A stretch of DNA of 64,000 nt from JADJVL01 sp039812765. GTDB taxonomy: Bacteria; Acidobacteriota; Holophagae; Holophagales; Holophagaceae. The DNA lies in NCBI GenBank assembly GCA_039812765.1, contig JBDIBF010000002.1, positions 27,527 through 91,526 of the forward strand, read 5' to 3'. How positions within the stretch are numbered: the stretch's first letter is position 1; the number at the start of each line of letters is the position of its first letter. Under the pieces are notes generated by a model. The model was not told the origin of the DNA. It was given only the letters and a program-made list of their open reading frames with translations, and searched no databases. Of the stretch, positions 1 through 7,888 are shown piece after piece. Both the position numbers and the translations under genes were made by a program.

Positions 1-760
1 CCTTCCGGCGCTGCCGCCACAGGGCGAGGGCGTCCTCCGGCCCCCGGTCGGAGGCGGGGCAGGGCGGATACAGGGCGTTCACCACCACGGCCTCGGGGCC
101 CCGGCCGAGCCGGGCCTCCATCTGGGCGACCAGCTCCAGGGCCTCCTGCACCGGCATCTCCTCGGCGAGGGTGGCGGCCACCACGGCGGACTTCGCGGGA
201 TCCGCCAGGAAGGCGGCGATGTCGCCGATGACAGCGCCGAGCTGGCCGTCGCGGATGCTCTCCGCCAGCAGTCCCGGAGCGGCCAGCAGGCCCACGCCGT
301 GCCCGCTGGCGGGGGCGTCCAGGAGCACGAGGTCCACCGGAGGCGTGCCGCCGTGGACGGCAAGGCCCCAGGCGTGGCCCAGCAGCGCCGTCTCCTTGAG
401 GCCGGGCGCCCCCTCGACGAAATGCTGGTAGAGCGGATGCTCGAGGATGCGGGTGGCCAGGATGCCGAGGGGCACTTTGGAGCGCACCAGCTCCGCCATC
501 ACCGCCTGGGCCTGGAGGTTCTGGATCCAGAGCCGGGGTCCGGCGCTGACCACCGCGCCGCCGCTGGGCTCCACGCCGAGGACCTGGTGCAGGCTCTCCC
601 GGGGGTCCGTCTCCAGGAGCAGGACCCTGCGCCCGATTCTGGACAGCAGCAGCCCCAGGAGGGCGGTGACCGTGGTCTTGCCCACGCCCCCCTTGCCCGT
701 CACCACCACCAGCTTCCGCGCGGCGAGGCGCTCCAGCAGCGGCAAAGCGGGGGTCGGCAT
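1..760 (-). CDS. ArsA-like anion-transporting ATPase, 3' end cut by window edge
   Basis: The frame is open from an ATG at 760 down to base 1, so at least 253 residues are present and the C-terminus lies outside the window. The N-terminus has a deviant Walker A of the ArsA/GET3/MinD type, VVVTGKGGVGKTTVTALLG, at about residues 18-36, followed by LLLETDP, which matches the family's switch strand. Further on, DLVLLDAPASGHG at about residues 143-155 matches the DTAPTGH signature of ArsA/GET3 proteins. These P-loop ATPases couple ATP hydrolysis to anion export or to handling of tail-anchored or other client proteins. Which client applies here cannot be read from the sequence, because the Cys residues of true arsenite ATPases are not evident in the visible part. 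It diverges from the GMC oxidoreductase gene at 865. Confidence 0.85.
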   Translation of the reverse strand, partial: MPTPALPLLERLAARKLVVVTGKGGVGKTTVTALLGLLLSRIGRRVLLLETDPRESLHQVLGVEPSGGAVVSAGPRLWIQNLQAQAVMAELVRSKVPLGILATRILEHPLYQHFVEGAPGLKETALLGHAWGLAVHGGTPPVDLVLLDAPASGHGVGLLAAPGLLAESIRDGQLGAVIGDIAAFLADPAKSAVVAATLAEEMPVQEALELVAQMEARLGRGPEAVVVNALYPPCPASDRGPEDALALWRQRRK

Positions 761-852
761 GGCGCGCGGTCTCCGGCCCCAGGGTACCGTCGGCCCCGGC
801 CCCGGTCCCGGGACTACCCGAAGTAGACGGAGAGCGGAGGACGTCCAAGCGC

Positions 853-858
853 TACGAT
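853..858 (+). promoter_or_regulatory. -10-like TACGAT, 6 nt before GTG
   Basis: TACGAT (within GCTACGAT) ends exactly 6 nt before the GTG at 865, with no Shine-Dalgarno sequence between. This is the spacing expected if transcription starts at the start codon (leaderless). No -35 is obvious. Confidence 0.45.
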
Positions 859-864
859 TCCCGG

Positions 865-2493
865 GTGAAGGACCACCACGGCACCTACGACTTCGTCATC
901 ATCGGCTCGGGCTTCGGGGGCAGCGTCAGCGCCCTGCGGCTGGCCCAGAAGGGCTACTCGGTGCTGGTGCTGGAGCGGGGCCGGCGCTTCCGGGACCAGG
1001 ACTTCGCCAAGAGCACCTGGAACCTCCGGCGCTACCTGTGGGCGCCGCGCCTGGGCCTGCGGGGCATCCTCCAGATCAGCCCCTTCAAGGACGTCTTCGT
1101 GCTCCACGGCGCCGGCGTGGGGGGCGGCAGCCTGGGCTACGCCAACGTCCTCATGCAGCCCCTGGACGAGGCCTTCGACAGCCCGGCGTGGCAGGTGCCC
1201 GTGCGCTGGGGCGAGGTGCTGAGGCCCCACTACGCCGAGGCGCGGCGCATGCTCGGGGTCGCGCTGAATCCGCGCCTGACCCCGGCCGACCAGGTGCTGA
1301 AGGGCATCGCCGAAGGCCTCGGCCGGGGGGACAGCTTCCGCCCGGTGGAGACCGGCACCTTCTTCGGCGAGCCCGGGCAGGAGGGCCAGGAGGTCCCCGA
1401 CCCCTATTTCGGCGGCGAAGGCCCGGCCCGGAAGGCCTGCATCCACTGCGGGGGCTGCATGGTGGGCTGCCGCCACAACGCGAAGAACACGCTGCCCAAG
1501 AACTACCTGTACTTCGCCGAGAAGCTGGGCGTGGAAGTGATGCCCGACACGGTGGTGCGGGACATCCGGCCGCTCCAGGGCGCCGGCGACGGCGCGCGCT
1601 ACGAGCTGAGGCTCGCCGGCCCGGGCTGGTTCAGCCTCCCCCGGAAGCCCGTGCGGGCGAGGAACGTCATCGTGGCCGCCGGGGCCCTGGGCACCCTGCG
1701 CCTCCTGTTCCGCTGCCGGGACGTCACGAAGTCCCTGCCGGACCTCTCCCCCCGCCTCGGCGAGCGCGTGCGCACCAACAGCGAGGCCCTGCTGGGCAGC
1801 GTGGCCCGCAAGCACGACGTGGACTACTCCCGCGGCATCGCCATCACCTCCATCATCCAGGCCGACCCCATCACCACCGTGGAGCCCTGCCGCTACCCTG
1901 CGGGATCGTCGCTGATGCGGTTCCTCAGCGGGCCGGTGGTCACCTCGGGCGGTTTCCTGTCCCGGGTCTTCCAGTCGGCGCGGGACATCCTCAAGCGCCC
2001 CGGCGACTTCCTGCGCACCCACGTGCGTCCGGGCTGGGCCGAAGCGGCCACCATCCTGCTGGTCATGCAGTGGGAGGACAACCGCCTGAAGCTGCGGCCC
2101 GGTCGCAGCCGCTTCACCTTCGGCCGGCGGGACCTCGTCTCCGAGCCCGATGGCGTCGCGGCCCTGCCGCCCCCGAAGGTGGAGACCGCCCATGCGGTCC
2201 TGCAGAAATTCGCCGAGGCCACCAACGGCATCCCCATGGGCAGCATCAACGAGGGCCTCTTCAACATCCCGCTCACCGCGCACATCCTGGGCGGCGTGCC
2301 CTTCGGCCAGGACGCCTCCGAGGGGGTCATCGGCGCGGACTGCCAGGTCCACGGCCACCCGGGGCTCTACGTGGTGGACGGCTCCATCCTCCCGGCCAAT
2401 CCCGGCGTGAACCCGAGCCTCACCATCACCGCCATGGCGGAGTACGCCATGAGCCGGGTGCCGGAAAAGCAGGCTCTGGGCTCTGGGCTCTAG
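865..2493 (+). CDS. GMC-family FAD oxidoreductase, cholesterol-oxidase-like branch
   Basis: A 542-residue flavoprotein starting at GTG. It opens with the FAD dinucleotide fold FVIIGSGFGGSVSALRLA (residues 10-27) and an LERGRRF strand end. HGAGVGGGSLGYANV near residue 80 is the GMC FAD-contact loop, and the C-terminus has VVDGSILPANPGVNPSLTI, the usual GMC ending. An insert HCGGCMVGCRHNAKN near residue 195 has a CxxCxxxC spacing, which this branch often carries; metal or redox function is unproven. The substrate is probably a sterol or other alcohol, but it cannot be fixed from sequence. The last residues (ALGSGL) are encoded by a heptamer repeat, and the stop codon itself lies in a repeat unit, so the native C-terminus probably ended slightly earlier. 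Confidence 0.85.
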   Translation: MKDHHGTYDFVIIGSGFGGSVSALRLAQKGYSVLVLERGRRFRDQDFAKSTWNLRRYLWAPRLGLRGILQISPFKDVFVLHGAGVGGGSLGYANVLMQPLDEAFDSPAWQVPVRWGEVLRPHYAEARRMLGVALNPRLTPADQVLKGIAEGLGRGDSFRPVETGTFFGEPGQEGQEVPDPYFGGEGPARKACIHCGGCMVGCRHNAKNTLPKNYLYFAEKLGVEVMPDTVVRDIRPLQGAGDGARYELRLAGPGWFSLPRKPVRARNVIVAAGALGTLRLLFRCRDVTKSLPDLSPRLGERVRTNSEALLGSVARKHDVDYSRGIAITSIIQADPITTVEPCRYPAGSSLMRFLSGPVVTSGGFLSRVFQSARDILKRPGDFLRTHVRPGWAEAATILLVMQWEDNRLKLRPGRSRFTFGRRDLVSEPDGVAALPPPKVETAHAVLQKFAEATNGIPMGSINEGLFNIPLTAHILGGVPFGQDASEGVIGADCQVHGHPGLYVVDGSILPANPGVNPSLTITAMAEYAMSRVPEKQALGSGL

Positions 2494-2576
2494 GCTCCGG
2501 TCAGGACGGTGGGCTCTAGGCTTTTAGCCAAGCCCTTGGCGTCATGGCAAGAGCCCAGAGCCCATAGCCCATAGCC
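2472..2576. repeat. Heptamer repeat clusters in inverted orientation (GGCTCTG type)
   Basis: Four GGCTCTG-like heptamers (2472-2499) run through the GMC stop codon, with another near 2511. From 2551 the opposite orientation appears as GAGCCCA, GAGCCCA, TAGCCCA, TAGCCCT. The two arms 2478-2491 and 2550-2563 are perfectly complementary over 14 bp, so the RNA could form a hairpin between the GMC gene and mazG and perhaps terminate transcription. Related heptamers recur at 57901-57928. Confidence 0.75.
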
Positions 2577-2577
2577 C

Positions 2578-2583
2578 TACACT
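2578..2583 (+). promoter_or_regulatory. -10-like TACACT, 6 nt before mazG ATG
   Basis: TACACT ends 6 nt before the ATG at 2590, and no ribosome binding site lies between. This suggests a leaderless mazG transcript. Confidence 0.5.
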
Positions 2584-2589
2584 GAGGGC

Positions 2590-3369
2590 ATGACCGCCCC
2601 GACCACCCTCGCCGCCCTCATGGCCGCCCTGCGCCATCCCGCGTCGGGATGCCCCTGGGACCTGGAGCAGGACCACCGGAGCCTGGCGAAGTACCTCCGG
2701 GAGGAGGCGGCGGAGGTGCTGGACGCCCTGGCCGCCCACGTGCCCGGGGACGAGGCCTCGGAGCGGCACCTGCGGGAGGAACTGGGCGACCTGTGGCTGC
2801 AGGTGGTCTTCCACGCCCGCATGGCGGCGGACCGCGGCGCCTGGGACCTCCATGACGTGGAGCGCGCGGTGGTGGAGAAGCTGGTGCGGCGCCATCCCCA
2901 CGTCTTCGGCGACGTAGCGGTCAACGGCTCCGAGGACGTGCTCACCAACTGGGACGCCATCAAGCAGGAGGAGCGGGGCGGGGCCGAGCGCCGGCTGCTG
3001 GAGGGCATGGCCGCGAGCCTCTCGCCGCTGGAGGAGGCGATGGTGATCGGGAAGAAGTGCGCGAAGGTGGGCTTCGAGTGGCCCGACCTGGACGGCGTCC
3101 TCGACAAGGTGAAGGAGGAGGTCGGCGAGCTGCAGGCCGAGACGGATCCCCGGCGCGTGGAGGAGGAGTTCGGCGACGTGCTCTTCTCCCTGGTGCAGTG
3201 GGCCCGCAAGAAGGGCGTGGACCCCGACCGCGCCCTGCGCCGGCAGATGACGCGCTTCCGCGCGCGCTTCGAGGCCGTGGAGGACGACGCGAAGGCCCAC
3301 GGCGGCTGGGAGGCGCGGAGCCTCGAGCAGATGGAGGCCGCCTGGCAGGCGGCGAAGCGGATGGGATGA
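2590..3369 (+). CDS. mazG: MazG nucleoside triphosphate pyrophosphohydrolase
   Basis: A 259-residue all-alpha NTP pyrophosphatase that hydrolyses (d)NTPs to NMP plus PPi, a house-cleaning role. The length matches the duplicated MazG architecture of E. coli. The first MazG domain carries the metal-binding acidic helices REEAAEVLDAL (residues 38-48) and EELGDLWLQVVFHAR (about 63-77). The second repeats the pattern as KEEVGELQAE and EEEFGDVLFSLVQWARK in the last third. HPASGCPWDLEQDHRSL near the N-terminus and GGWEARSLEQMEAAW near the C-terminus are typical of the full-length family. The start lies 6 nt after a TACACT box. Its stop codon overlaps the ATGATG start of the next gene, which implies translational coupling. 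Confidence 0.95.
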   Translation: MTAPTTLAALMAALRHPASGCPWDLEQDHRSLAKYLREEAAEVLDALAAHVPGDEASERHLREELGDLWLQVVFHARMAADRGAWDLHDVERAVVEKLVRRHPHVFGDVAVNGSEDVLTNWDAIKQEERGGAERRLLEGMAASLSPLEEAMVIGKKCAKVGFEWPDLDGVLDKVKEEVGELQAETDPRRVEEEFGDVLFSLVQWARKKGVDPDRALRRQMTRFRARFEAVEDDAKAHGGWEARSLEQMEAAWQAAKRMG

Positions 3370-4826
3370 TGTTCCCGCTGCCTTCCTTCATCCTCACGTT
3401 GTCCCATCCGGTCCGGGAGGACGCCCTCGCCTGCGCGCGGGCCCTCCCCGCCGAGGTCCTTCCGGAGCTGCGCCTGGACCTTTTCCGGGGAGCGGATCCC
3501 GCCTCGATCACGCGCGACCTCGGCGGCCGCTGCGTCGTGACCGCGCGCCGGGTCTCCGAGCTTGGCCTGTGGCCGGACGATGATGAGGCCGGACGCCTCG
3601 CGGCCCTGCGGGCGGCGGTCGAGGCCGGCGCCGCCTGGGTGGACCTCGAGTGGGAGCTTCCCATCCCCGCCTGGCTCGCCGCGCGCCGAGGCCAGGTCGG
3701 CCTCCTGCGCTCGGTGCATGTGGCGCCCGGTGTCTTCGACGGCCTCGCGCGGCTCCAGAGCCTGCCGGAAGGCGACGCCTTCAAGTGGGTGGGCCACGCG
3801 GACTCCCTGCGGGACCTCGCCCACGCGAAGACCTTCTGCGAGGCGGCGGCGTCAAAAGGCCTCGTGGCCGCTGGCTTCCTCATGGGCCCCAAGGGCATCG
3901 CGTCGCGCTGTCTGCAGCGGGCCTGGGGCTGCGCCTTCACCTACGCCGCGCCGGAGGACCGACTCCCCGCCGCGCCCGGGCAGCTCTCGCTGGCCACCCT
4001 GCGGGCCTGGGGCGTCCACCGCGCGGGACCCCGCACGAAGGTCTTCGCGGTGGCGGGGGAGCCCGTGCTCCACTCCCGCTCGCCCGCCTTCCACAACCGG
4101 CGCTTCGCCGAGGCCGGCGTGGACGCGCTCTACCTGCCCCTCGAGTCCCCGGATCCGGACGAGGTCCTCACCGCCGCGGGCATCCTCCACGCGCAGGGGC
4201 TGAGCCTCACCGCGCCCTTGAAGGAGAGCCTCCCGCCCCGACTCGGGCTGAATGGCCCCCTGAACACGCTGTGGCGGGAAGGAGGCGCCTGGCAGGGGGC
4301 GAACACCGACGCCGAAGCGCTGGAAGCGGTCCTCCGCGGCCTCCCGGCCGGGCCCGTCCTGGTGCTCGGCAGCGGCGGCGTCGCGGCCACCAGCCTGGCC
4401 GTGGCGGAGCGCCAGGGGCGGAAGGCCCGCGCCGCCTCGAGGCAGGCCCCGCTCACGGCCGCGGAGGTGTCCGCCTTCGCCCCGGTGGGGGTCATCCAGG
4501 CCACCAGCCTCGGCATGTCCGCGGGCGATCCCGCGCCCTTCCCGGAGCTGCTGGAGGCCGCGCGGCCGGGCCTGGCCTGGGCCGTCGAGTGGATCTACAA
4601 GGAGCGCACCGCCTTCGCCGCCTGGGCGCGGGCATCGGGACTCCACCTCGTGGAGGGCGCGGCCCTCTTCGAGGCCCAGGCCGAAGCCCAGAGCCGACGC
4701 TTCCTGCGCGTCGCCGGCGTGGCGGCAGGGCTTGGCCCGGACGCCACGTGGGGGAGCACGAGGGGGGACGAAGCGCGACCGCGGGAAGCGGGCGGTCCCC
4801 CCTCGTTCAAGCCAGGCGAAGGCTGA
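3366..4826 (+). CDS. aroDE: Bifunctional 3-dehydroquinate dehydratase / shikimate dehydrogenase (AroD-AroE fusion)
   Basis: A 486-residue fusion catalysing steps 3 and 4 of the shikimate pathway (dehydroquinate to dehydroshikimate to shikimate). Residues 1-215 are a type I (Schiff base) dehydratase: ELRLDLF near 34-40, His118 in RSVHVAPG and the probable imine Lys140 in FKWVGHA. Residues 224-486 are shikimate dehydrogenase: SRSPAFHN near 237-244, Lys286 in LTAPLKE as the catalytic Lys, GANTD at 311-315 and the NADPH loop VLGSGGVAA. The fused order is the one known from plants and some bacteria such as chlamydiae; most bacteria keep the genes separate. Two tandem ATGs at 3366 and 3369 overlap the mazG stop codon, so either could be used. 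The stop is followed at once by the promoter-like box of the next gene. Confidence 0.93.
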   Translation: MMFPLPSFILTLSHPVREDALACARALPAEVLPELRLDLFRGADPASITRDLGGRCVVTARRVSELGLWPDDDEAGRLAALRAAVEAGAAWVDLEWELPIPAWLAARRGQVGLLRSVHVAPGVFDGLARLQSLPEGDAFKWVGHADSLRDLAHAKTFCEAAASKGLVAAGFLMGPKGIASRCLQRAWGCAFTYAAPEDRLPAAPGQLSLATLRAWGVHRAGPRTKVFAVAGEPVLHSRSPAFHNRRFAEAGVDALYLPLESPDPDEVLTAAGILHAQGLSLTAPLKESLPPRLGLNGPLNTLWREGGAWQGANTDAEALEAVLRGLPAGPVLVLGSGGVAATSLAVAERQGRKARAASRQAPLTAAEVSAFAPVGVIQATSLGMSAGDPAPFPELLEAARPGLAWAVEWIYKERTAFAAWARASGLHLVEGAALFEAQAEAQSRRFLRVAGVAAGLGPDATWGSTRGDEARPREAGGPPSFKPGEG

Positions 4827-4832
4827 TAGCCT
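4827..4832 (+). promoter_or_regulatory. -10-like TAGCCT, 6 nt before ATG
   Basis: TAGCCT directly abuts the aroDE stop codon and ends 6 nt before the ATG at 4839. Leaderless start predicted. Confidence 0.45.
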
Positions 4833-4838
4833 CCAGCC

Positions 4839-6071
4839 ATGCGCCTGCTCCTGGTGGAGGACAAGGACAGCTTCCGGCGCCTGCTGGTGCAGGCCCTCGC
4901 GGACTCGCCCTGGACCGTCGAAGCCGTCGCGGACCCCGCCGAGGCCCTGCGCTCCCTGGCCGCCACCTCCCACGACGTGATGGTCACCGACCTGCGTCTG
5001 CCGTCCATGAGCGGGCTGGAGCTGATCCGCCAGGCCAAGCGCCTCCAGCCCGCCCTCCGGGTGGTGCTCATGAGCGCCTTCGGCGAGCCGAAGGACATCG
5101 TGGAGGCCATGCGCCTGGGCGCCGACGACTTCCTGCCCAAGCCCTTCGACCTCGACGTCTTCCTCGCCCTGCTGGACCGCCTCCGGGCCCTGGTGGGGGC
5201 GCCGCCACCGGACCCCGGCGAACCCTGGGTGGCGCGCAGCCCCGCCATGCGCGCCCTGCAGTCGGGCCTCGAGGCCGCCGCCGACCTGCCGGCCCCGGCG
5301 ATCTTCCTCGGCGAGCCGGCCACCGGGCGTTCGAGGGCCGCTCGGCGGCTCCACACCCTGCGCACGCCCAAGGGGCCCTTCGTCAGGATTCCGGCGACGG
5401 ACCTCGGAGCCCTGGGGCCCGACCTGAGGCTTCTGCGGCTGGCGGAGGGCGGGAGCCTGCTCCTGACCGGCCTGGAGGCCCTCCAGGGCGAGGGCGCCGC
5501 CGCCCTGGCCTCGGCCATGGACGCCACCGGGGAACGGGACCTCCGCTGGCTCGCCACCGCCACGGCGGAACGGGACCTCGCGCTCCCCCTCGCGGGCCGC
5601 TTCGGCGCCTTGACCTTCACCTGCCCCCCTCTGAAGGAGCGCCTCGAGGACCTTGTCCCGCTCTTCACGGCCTTCCTCCAGGCGGCCGCGCGCGTCGCGG
5701 GAAGGCCGGAGCCCCGGGTGGACCGGGCCGTGGAGCGGGAACTCCCGGCCCGGGCCTGGCCGGGACAGCTGAAGGACCTTCAGGCCTGCGCGGCCCGGGC
5801 CCTGGCGGAGTCGGAGGGCGCGATGGTGCGAAGGCTTCCGCCCGGAGGCGCTCCCTCCACGCCGCTGCAGGTGCCGTGGCCGGAACCGGGGGAGCTGGAA
5901 GAGATGACGCGGGCGGTGGGCCGGGCCGCGACGCCTGCCCTGCTGCGGCGGGCCCTGGAATCCCACGGGGGCGATCCCGCGCGGGCCGCGGCGGCTCTCG
6001 GGATCACCGTGCGGGTCCTCGGCTCGCGCTTGCGGGAGCACGGCATTTCCCTGGAGAATCAGGAGCCATGA
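4839..6071 (+). CDS. NtrC-like response regulator with degenerate AAA+ domain
   Basis: A 410-residue protein with the NtrC layout: receiver, AAA-like centre, Fis-type helix-turn-helix. The receiver (1-118) looks functional, with the acidic pair at E7/D8, phospho-acceptor Asp51 in VTDLRLP and Lys101 in LPKPFD. The centre (about 130-330) has lost key parts. The Walker A region reads GEPATGRS (158-165) with Arg where Lys belongs. The Walker B strand GGSLLLTGLEAL lacks the Asp-Glu pair. The GAFTGA loop that contacts sigma-54 is missing. The C-terminus (about 375-402, ARAAAALGITVRVLGSRLREHGI) is a Fis-like DNA-binding helix pair. I infer a phosphorylation-controlled DNA-binding protein that no longer activates sigma-54 polymerase by ATP hydrolysis. 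Its stop overlaps the next start (ATGA). No partner histidine kinase is adjacent. Confidence 0.85.
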   Translation: MRLLLVEDKDSFRRLLVQALADSPWTVEAVADPAEALRSLAATSHDVMVTDLRLPSMSGLELIRQAKRLQPALRVVLMSAFGEPKDIVEAMRLGADDFLPKPFDLDVFLALLDRLRALVGAPPPDPGEPWVARSPAMRALQSGLEAAADLPAPAIFLGEPATGRSRAARRLHTLRTPKGPFVRIPATDLGALGPDLRLLRLAEGGSLLLTGLEALQGEGAAALASAMDATGERDLRWLATATAERDLALPLAGRFGALTFTCPPLKERLEDLVPLFTAFLQAAARVAGRPEPRVDRAVERELPARAWPGQLKDLQACAARALAESEGAMVRRLPPGGAPSTPLQVPWPEPGELEEMTRAVGRAATPALLRRALESHGGDPARAAAALGITVRVLGSRLREHGISLENQEP

Positions 6072-7039
6072 CGGCGCCCTCGAACCTCGCCCTGAGCAGC
6101 CCCGAGCGCTCCGCCTATCTCCGCGCGCAGGTCCGACTCGGCCTCGACGCCCTCCAGGGGGTCGTGGTGGGCAAGGATGCGCAGGTGCGCCGGGCCCTGG
6201 CCACCCTGCTGTCCGGGGGGCACCTGCTGCTGGAGGACCTGCCCGGCGTCGGCAAGACCACGCTGGCCCGCGGCCTCTCCCGCCTCCTCGGCGGGACCTT
6301 CCAGCGCGTCCAGGGGACCAACGACCTGCTGCCTTCGGACCTCCTCGGGGTCCACCTCTGGGACCCGGACGCGAAGGCCTTCCGATTCCAGCCAGGACCG
6401 GTCTTCGCGAACGTCGTGCTCCTCGACGAGCTCAACCGCATCGGCCCCAAGACCCAGAGCGCCCTCCTGGAGGTGATGGTGGAGGGGCAGGTGAGCCTCG
6501 AGCGGGAGACCCACGTGCTGCCCGACCCCTTCTTCGTGGTGGCGACCCAGAACCCCCTCGACCACGCGGGCACCTTCCCCCTCCCCGAGAGCCAGCTCGA
6601 CCGCTTCGCCTGCGTGCTCCACCTCGGCTACCCCGACCGGGAGGCCGAGCGCCTCGTGCTCACCGGCCGCGCGGGCGCGCGCCGCCTGGACGCCCTCGAG
6701 CCGGTGCTGGACCTCACGGCCTGGAGGCTCGCGCGGGCGGACGTGCATGGGGTGAAGGTCGCCGACCCGGTGCTGGACTACATCGCCCGGCTGGTGGCGC
6801 GGGTCCGGGACGAAGGCGGCTTCTGCTCCACCCGGGCCGCCCAGCACTGGATCGCCCTCGCCAAGGCGGAAGCCTGGCTGGACGGCCGGGACTTCCTCAC
6901 CCCGGATGACCTGCAGGCCTGCTTCGCCGACGCGATGGCCCACCGGGGCACCCTCGACGACCGCCGGCTGAGCCGCAGCGATCGGCGGGACCACCTCCTC
7001 AGGGCCCTCGCGGACATCCCGGTGGGCTGGAAGCCCTGA
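6068..7039 (+). CDS. MoxR-family AAA+ ATPase
   Basis: A 323-residue MoxR-type chaperone-like ATPase. Walker A is GVGKTTLARGLS near residue 68, with the preceding family motif LLEDLPGVGK. GPVFANVVLLDELNRIGPKTQSALLEVM holds Walker B (LLDELNR, about 118-124). VATQNPLDHAGTFPLPESQLDRF is sensor 1 plus the MoxR signature. The C-terminal lid includes RAAQHWIALAKAEAWLDGRDFLTPDD. MoxR proteins usually remodel or insert cofactors into vWA-domain partners, but here no DUF58/vWA gene follows, which is unusual. The start is set by the 4-nt ATGA overlap with the regulator gene, so the two are probably translated together. The gene is followed 7 nt later by a RodZ-like protein. Confidence 0.93.
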   Translation: MTAPSNLALSSPERSAYLRAQVRLGLDALQGVVVGKDAQVRRALATLLSGGHLLLEDLPGVGKTTLARGLSRLLGGTFQRVQGTNDLLPSDLLGVHLWDPDAKAFRFQPGPVFANVVLLDELNRIGPKTQSALLEVMVEGQVSLERETHVLPDPFFVVATQNPLDHAGTFPLPESQLDRFACVLHLGYPDREAERLVLTGRAGARRLDALEPVLDLTAWRLARADVHGVKVADPVLDYIARLVARVRDEGGFCSTRAAQHWIALAKAEAWLDGRDFLTPDDLQACFADAMAHRGTLDDRRLSRSDRRDHLLRALADIPVGWKP

Positions 7040-7046
7040 GGCCCGC

Positions 7047-7850
7047 GTGGACGCCACGGGCCTCGGGGATCTGCTGCGCCGCGCGAGGGCCGCGAGAGGG
7101 CTCTCGGCCGAGATGCTCGCCCGCGACCTGAACCTGGCGCCCCATGTCCTCCTCAAGCTCGAGTCAGAGGCCTGGGACGCGCTGCCCGCGGGGCAGGCCC
7201 GGCCCCTGGTCCGGCAGGTGGCCCGGCGCCTCGACGTGGACCTGGACGCCCACCGCGAGGCGTTCGAGCGGCTTCCGGGCGCGGCGGAATCCGAGGCGCC
7301 GGACCCGCGGGACGAGCGCCTGGAACGCCTCATCATGGGCGCGCTCACCGTGGGCAGCGCGGGGCTCCTGGCGTGGCTCGTCATCCCCGGTCGCGACCTC
7401 CGCCGGGGCGCCCTTGGCGCGCGGGCCTCGGAGGCGGCGCCCGGGCCCCCCCAGGCCCGCCCGGACGCGGTGGAACACCAGGCCTATCCCGTGCTGGGCG
7501 AAGTGCTTCCCGAGGCGCCGCGCACGGAGGAGGGGACCCTCGTGAGCGTGCGGGTGCTCGACGCCTGCACCGCCACCCTCGTCAGCGAGGGCCAATCGCG
7601 GAGCCGCGAACTGCGGGTGAGCGAGCCCTGGCTGCTGAGGGTGAAGGGAACCTTCACCCTCACCCTCGACAACGCAGGCGTCGCCACCGTGGAGGTCGGC
7701 GGACGCCGCATCCGCCATGGCCACAGCGTGGGCGAATCCTGGACCGGCCGCTTCGGGGCCGACGGCCAGTGGCTGCGGACGGCGCCCCCCATCCCCGAGG
7801 TGGCCACGGGGCCGGAGACCGAGGCGGGGCCGGCGGCGGAGAAGGAATAG
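7047..7850 (+). CDS. RodZ-like membrane protein with N-terminal HTH
   Basis: A 267-residue protein with a GTG start 7 nt after the moxR stop. Residues 5-70 form an HTH_25/Xre-like domain (LRRARAARGLSAEMLARDLNLAPHVLLKLES), as in RodZ. One membrane segment follows at about 95-113 (GALTVGSAGLLAWLVIP), then a low-complexity Pro/Ala linker. The C-terminal periplasmic beta domain (about 155-250, TLVSVRVLDACTATLVSEG and WTGRFGADGQWLR) resembles the DUF4115 domain of RodZ. RodZ links MreB to the envelope and helps set cell shape. Whether this copy does so is uncertain, because no mreBCD or rodA gene is near and regulators of this layout also occur. Co-transcription with the regulator and MoxR is likely. 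Confidence 0.6.
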   Translation: MDATGLGDLLRRARAARGLSAEMLARDLNLAPHVLLKLESEAWDALPAGQARPLVRQVARRLDVDLDAHREAFERLPGAAESEAPDPRDERLERLIMGALTVGSAGLLAWLVIPGRDLRRGALGARASEAAPGPPQARPDAVEHQAYPVLGEVLPEAPRTEEGTLVSVRVLDACTATLVSEGQSRSRELRVSEPWLLRVKGTFTLTLDNAGVATVEVGGRRIRHGHSVGESWTGRFGADGQWLRTAPPIPEVATGPETEAGPAAEKE

Positions 7851-7876
7851 CCCGGAGGCGCGGCCGCCCCCGGGGC

Positions 7877-7882
7877 TAGAAT
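7877..7882 (+). promoter_or_regulatory. -10-like TAGAAT, 6 nt before ATG
   Basis: TAGAAT (GCTAGAAT) ends 6 nt before the ATG at 7889; the 6 nt are GCCCCC, so no Shine-Dalgarno is possible there. One of the best matches to the sigma-70 -10 consensus in the window. Confidence 0.55.
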
Positions 7883-7888
7883 GCCCCC

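Noticed and set aside
814..2358. Long open frames opposite real genes, for example 814-2358 (-), 3852-6041 (-), 39135-43028 (-) and 60776-63913 (-)
   Set aside because: High GC leaves few stop codons on the complementary frames. Their products are His/Arg/Gly/Pro-rich, have no recognisable motifs, and lie exactly opposite genes with clear family motifs.
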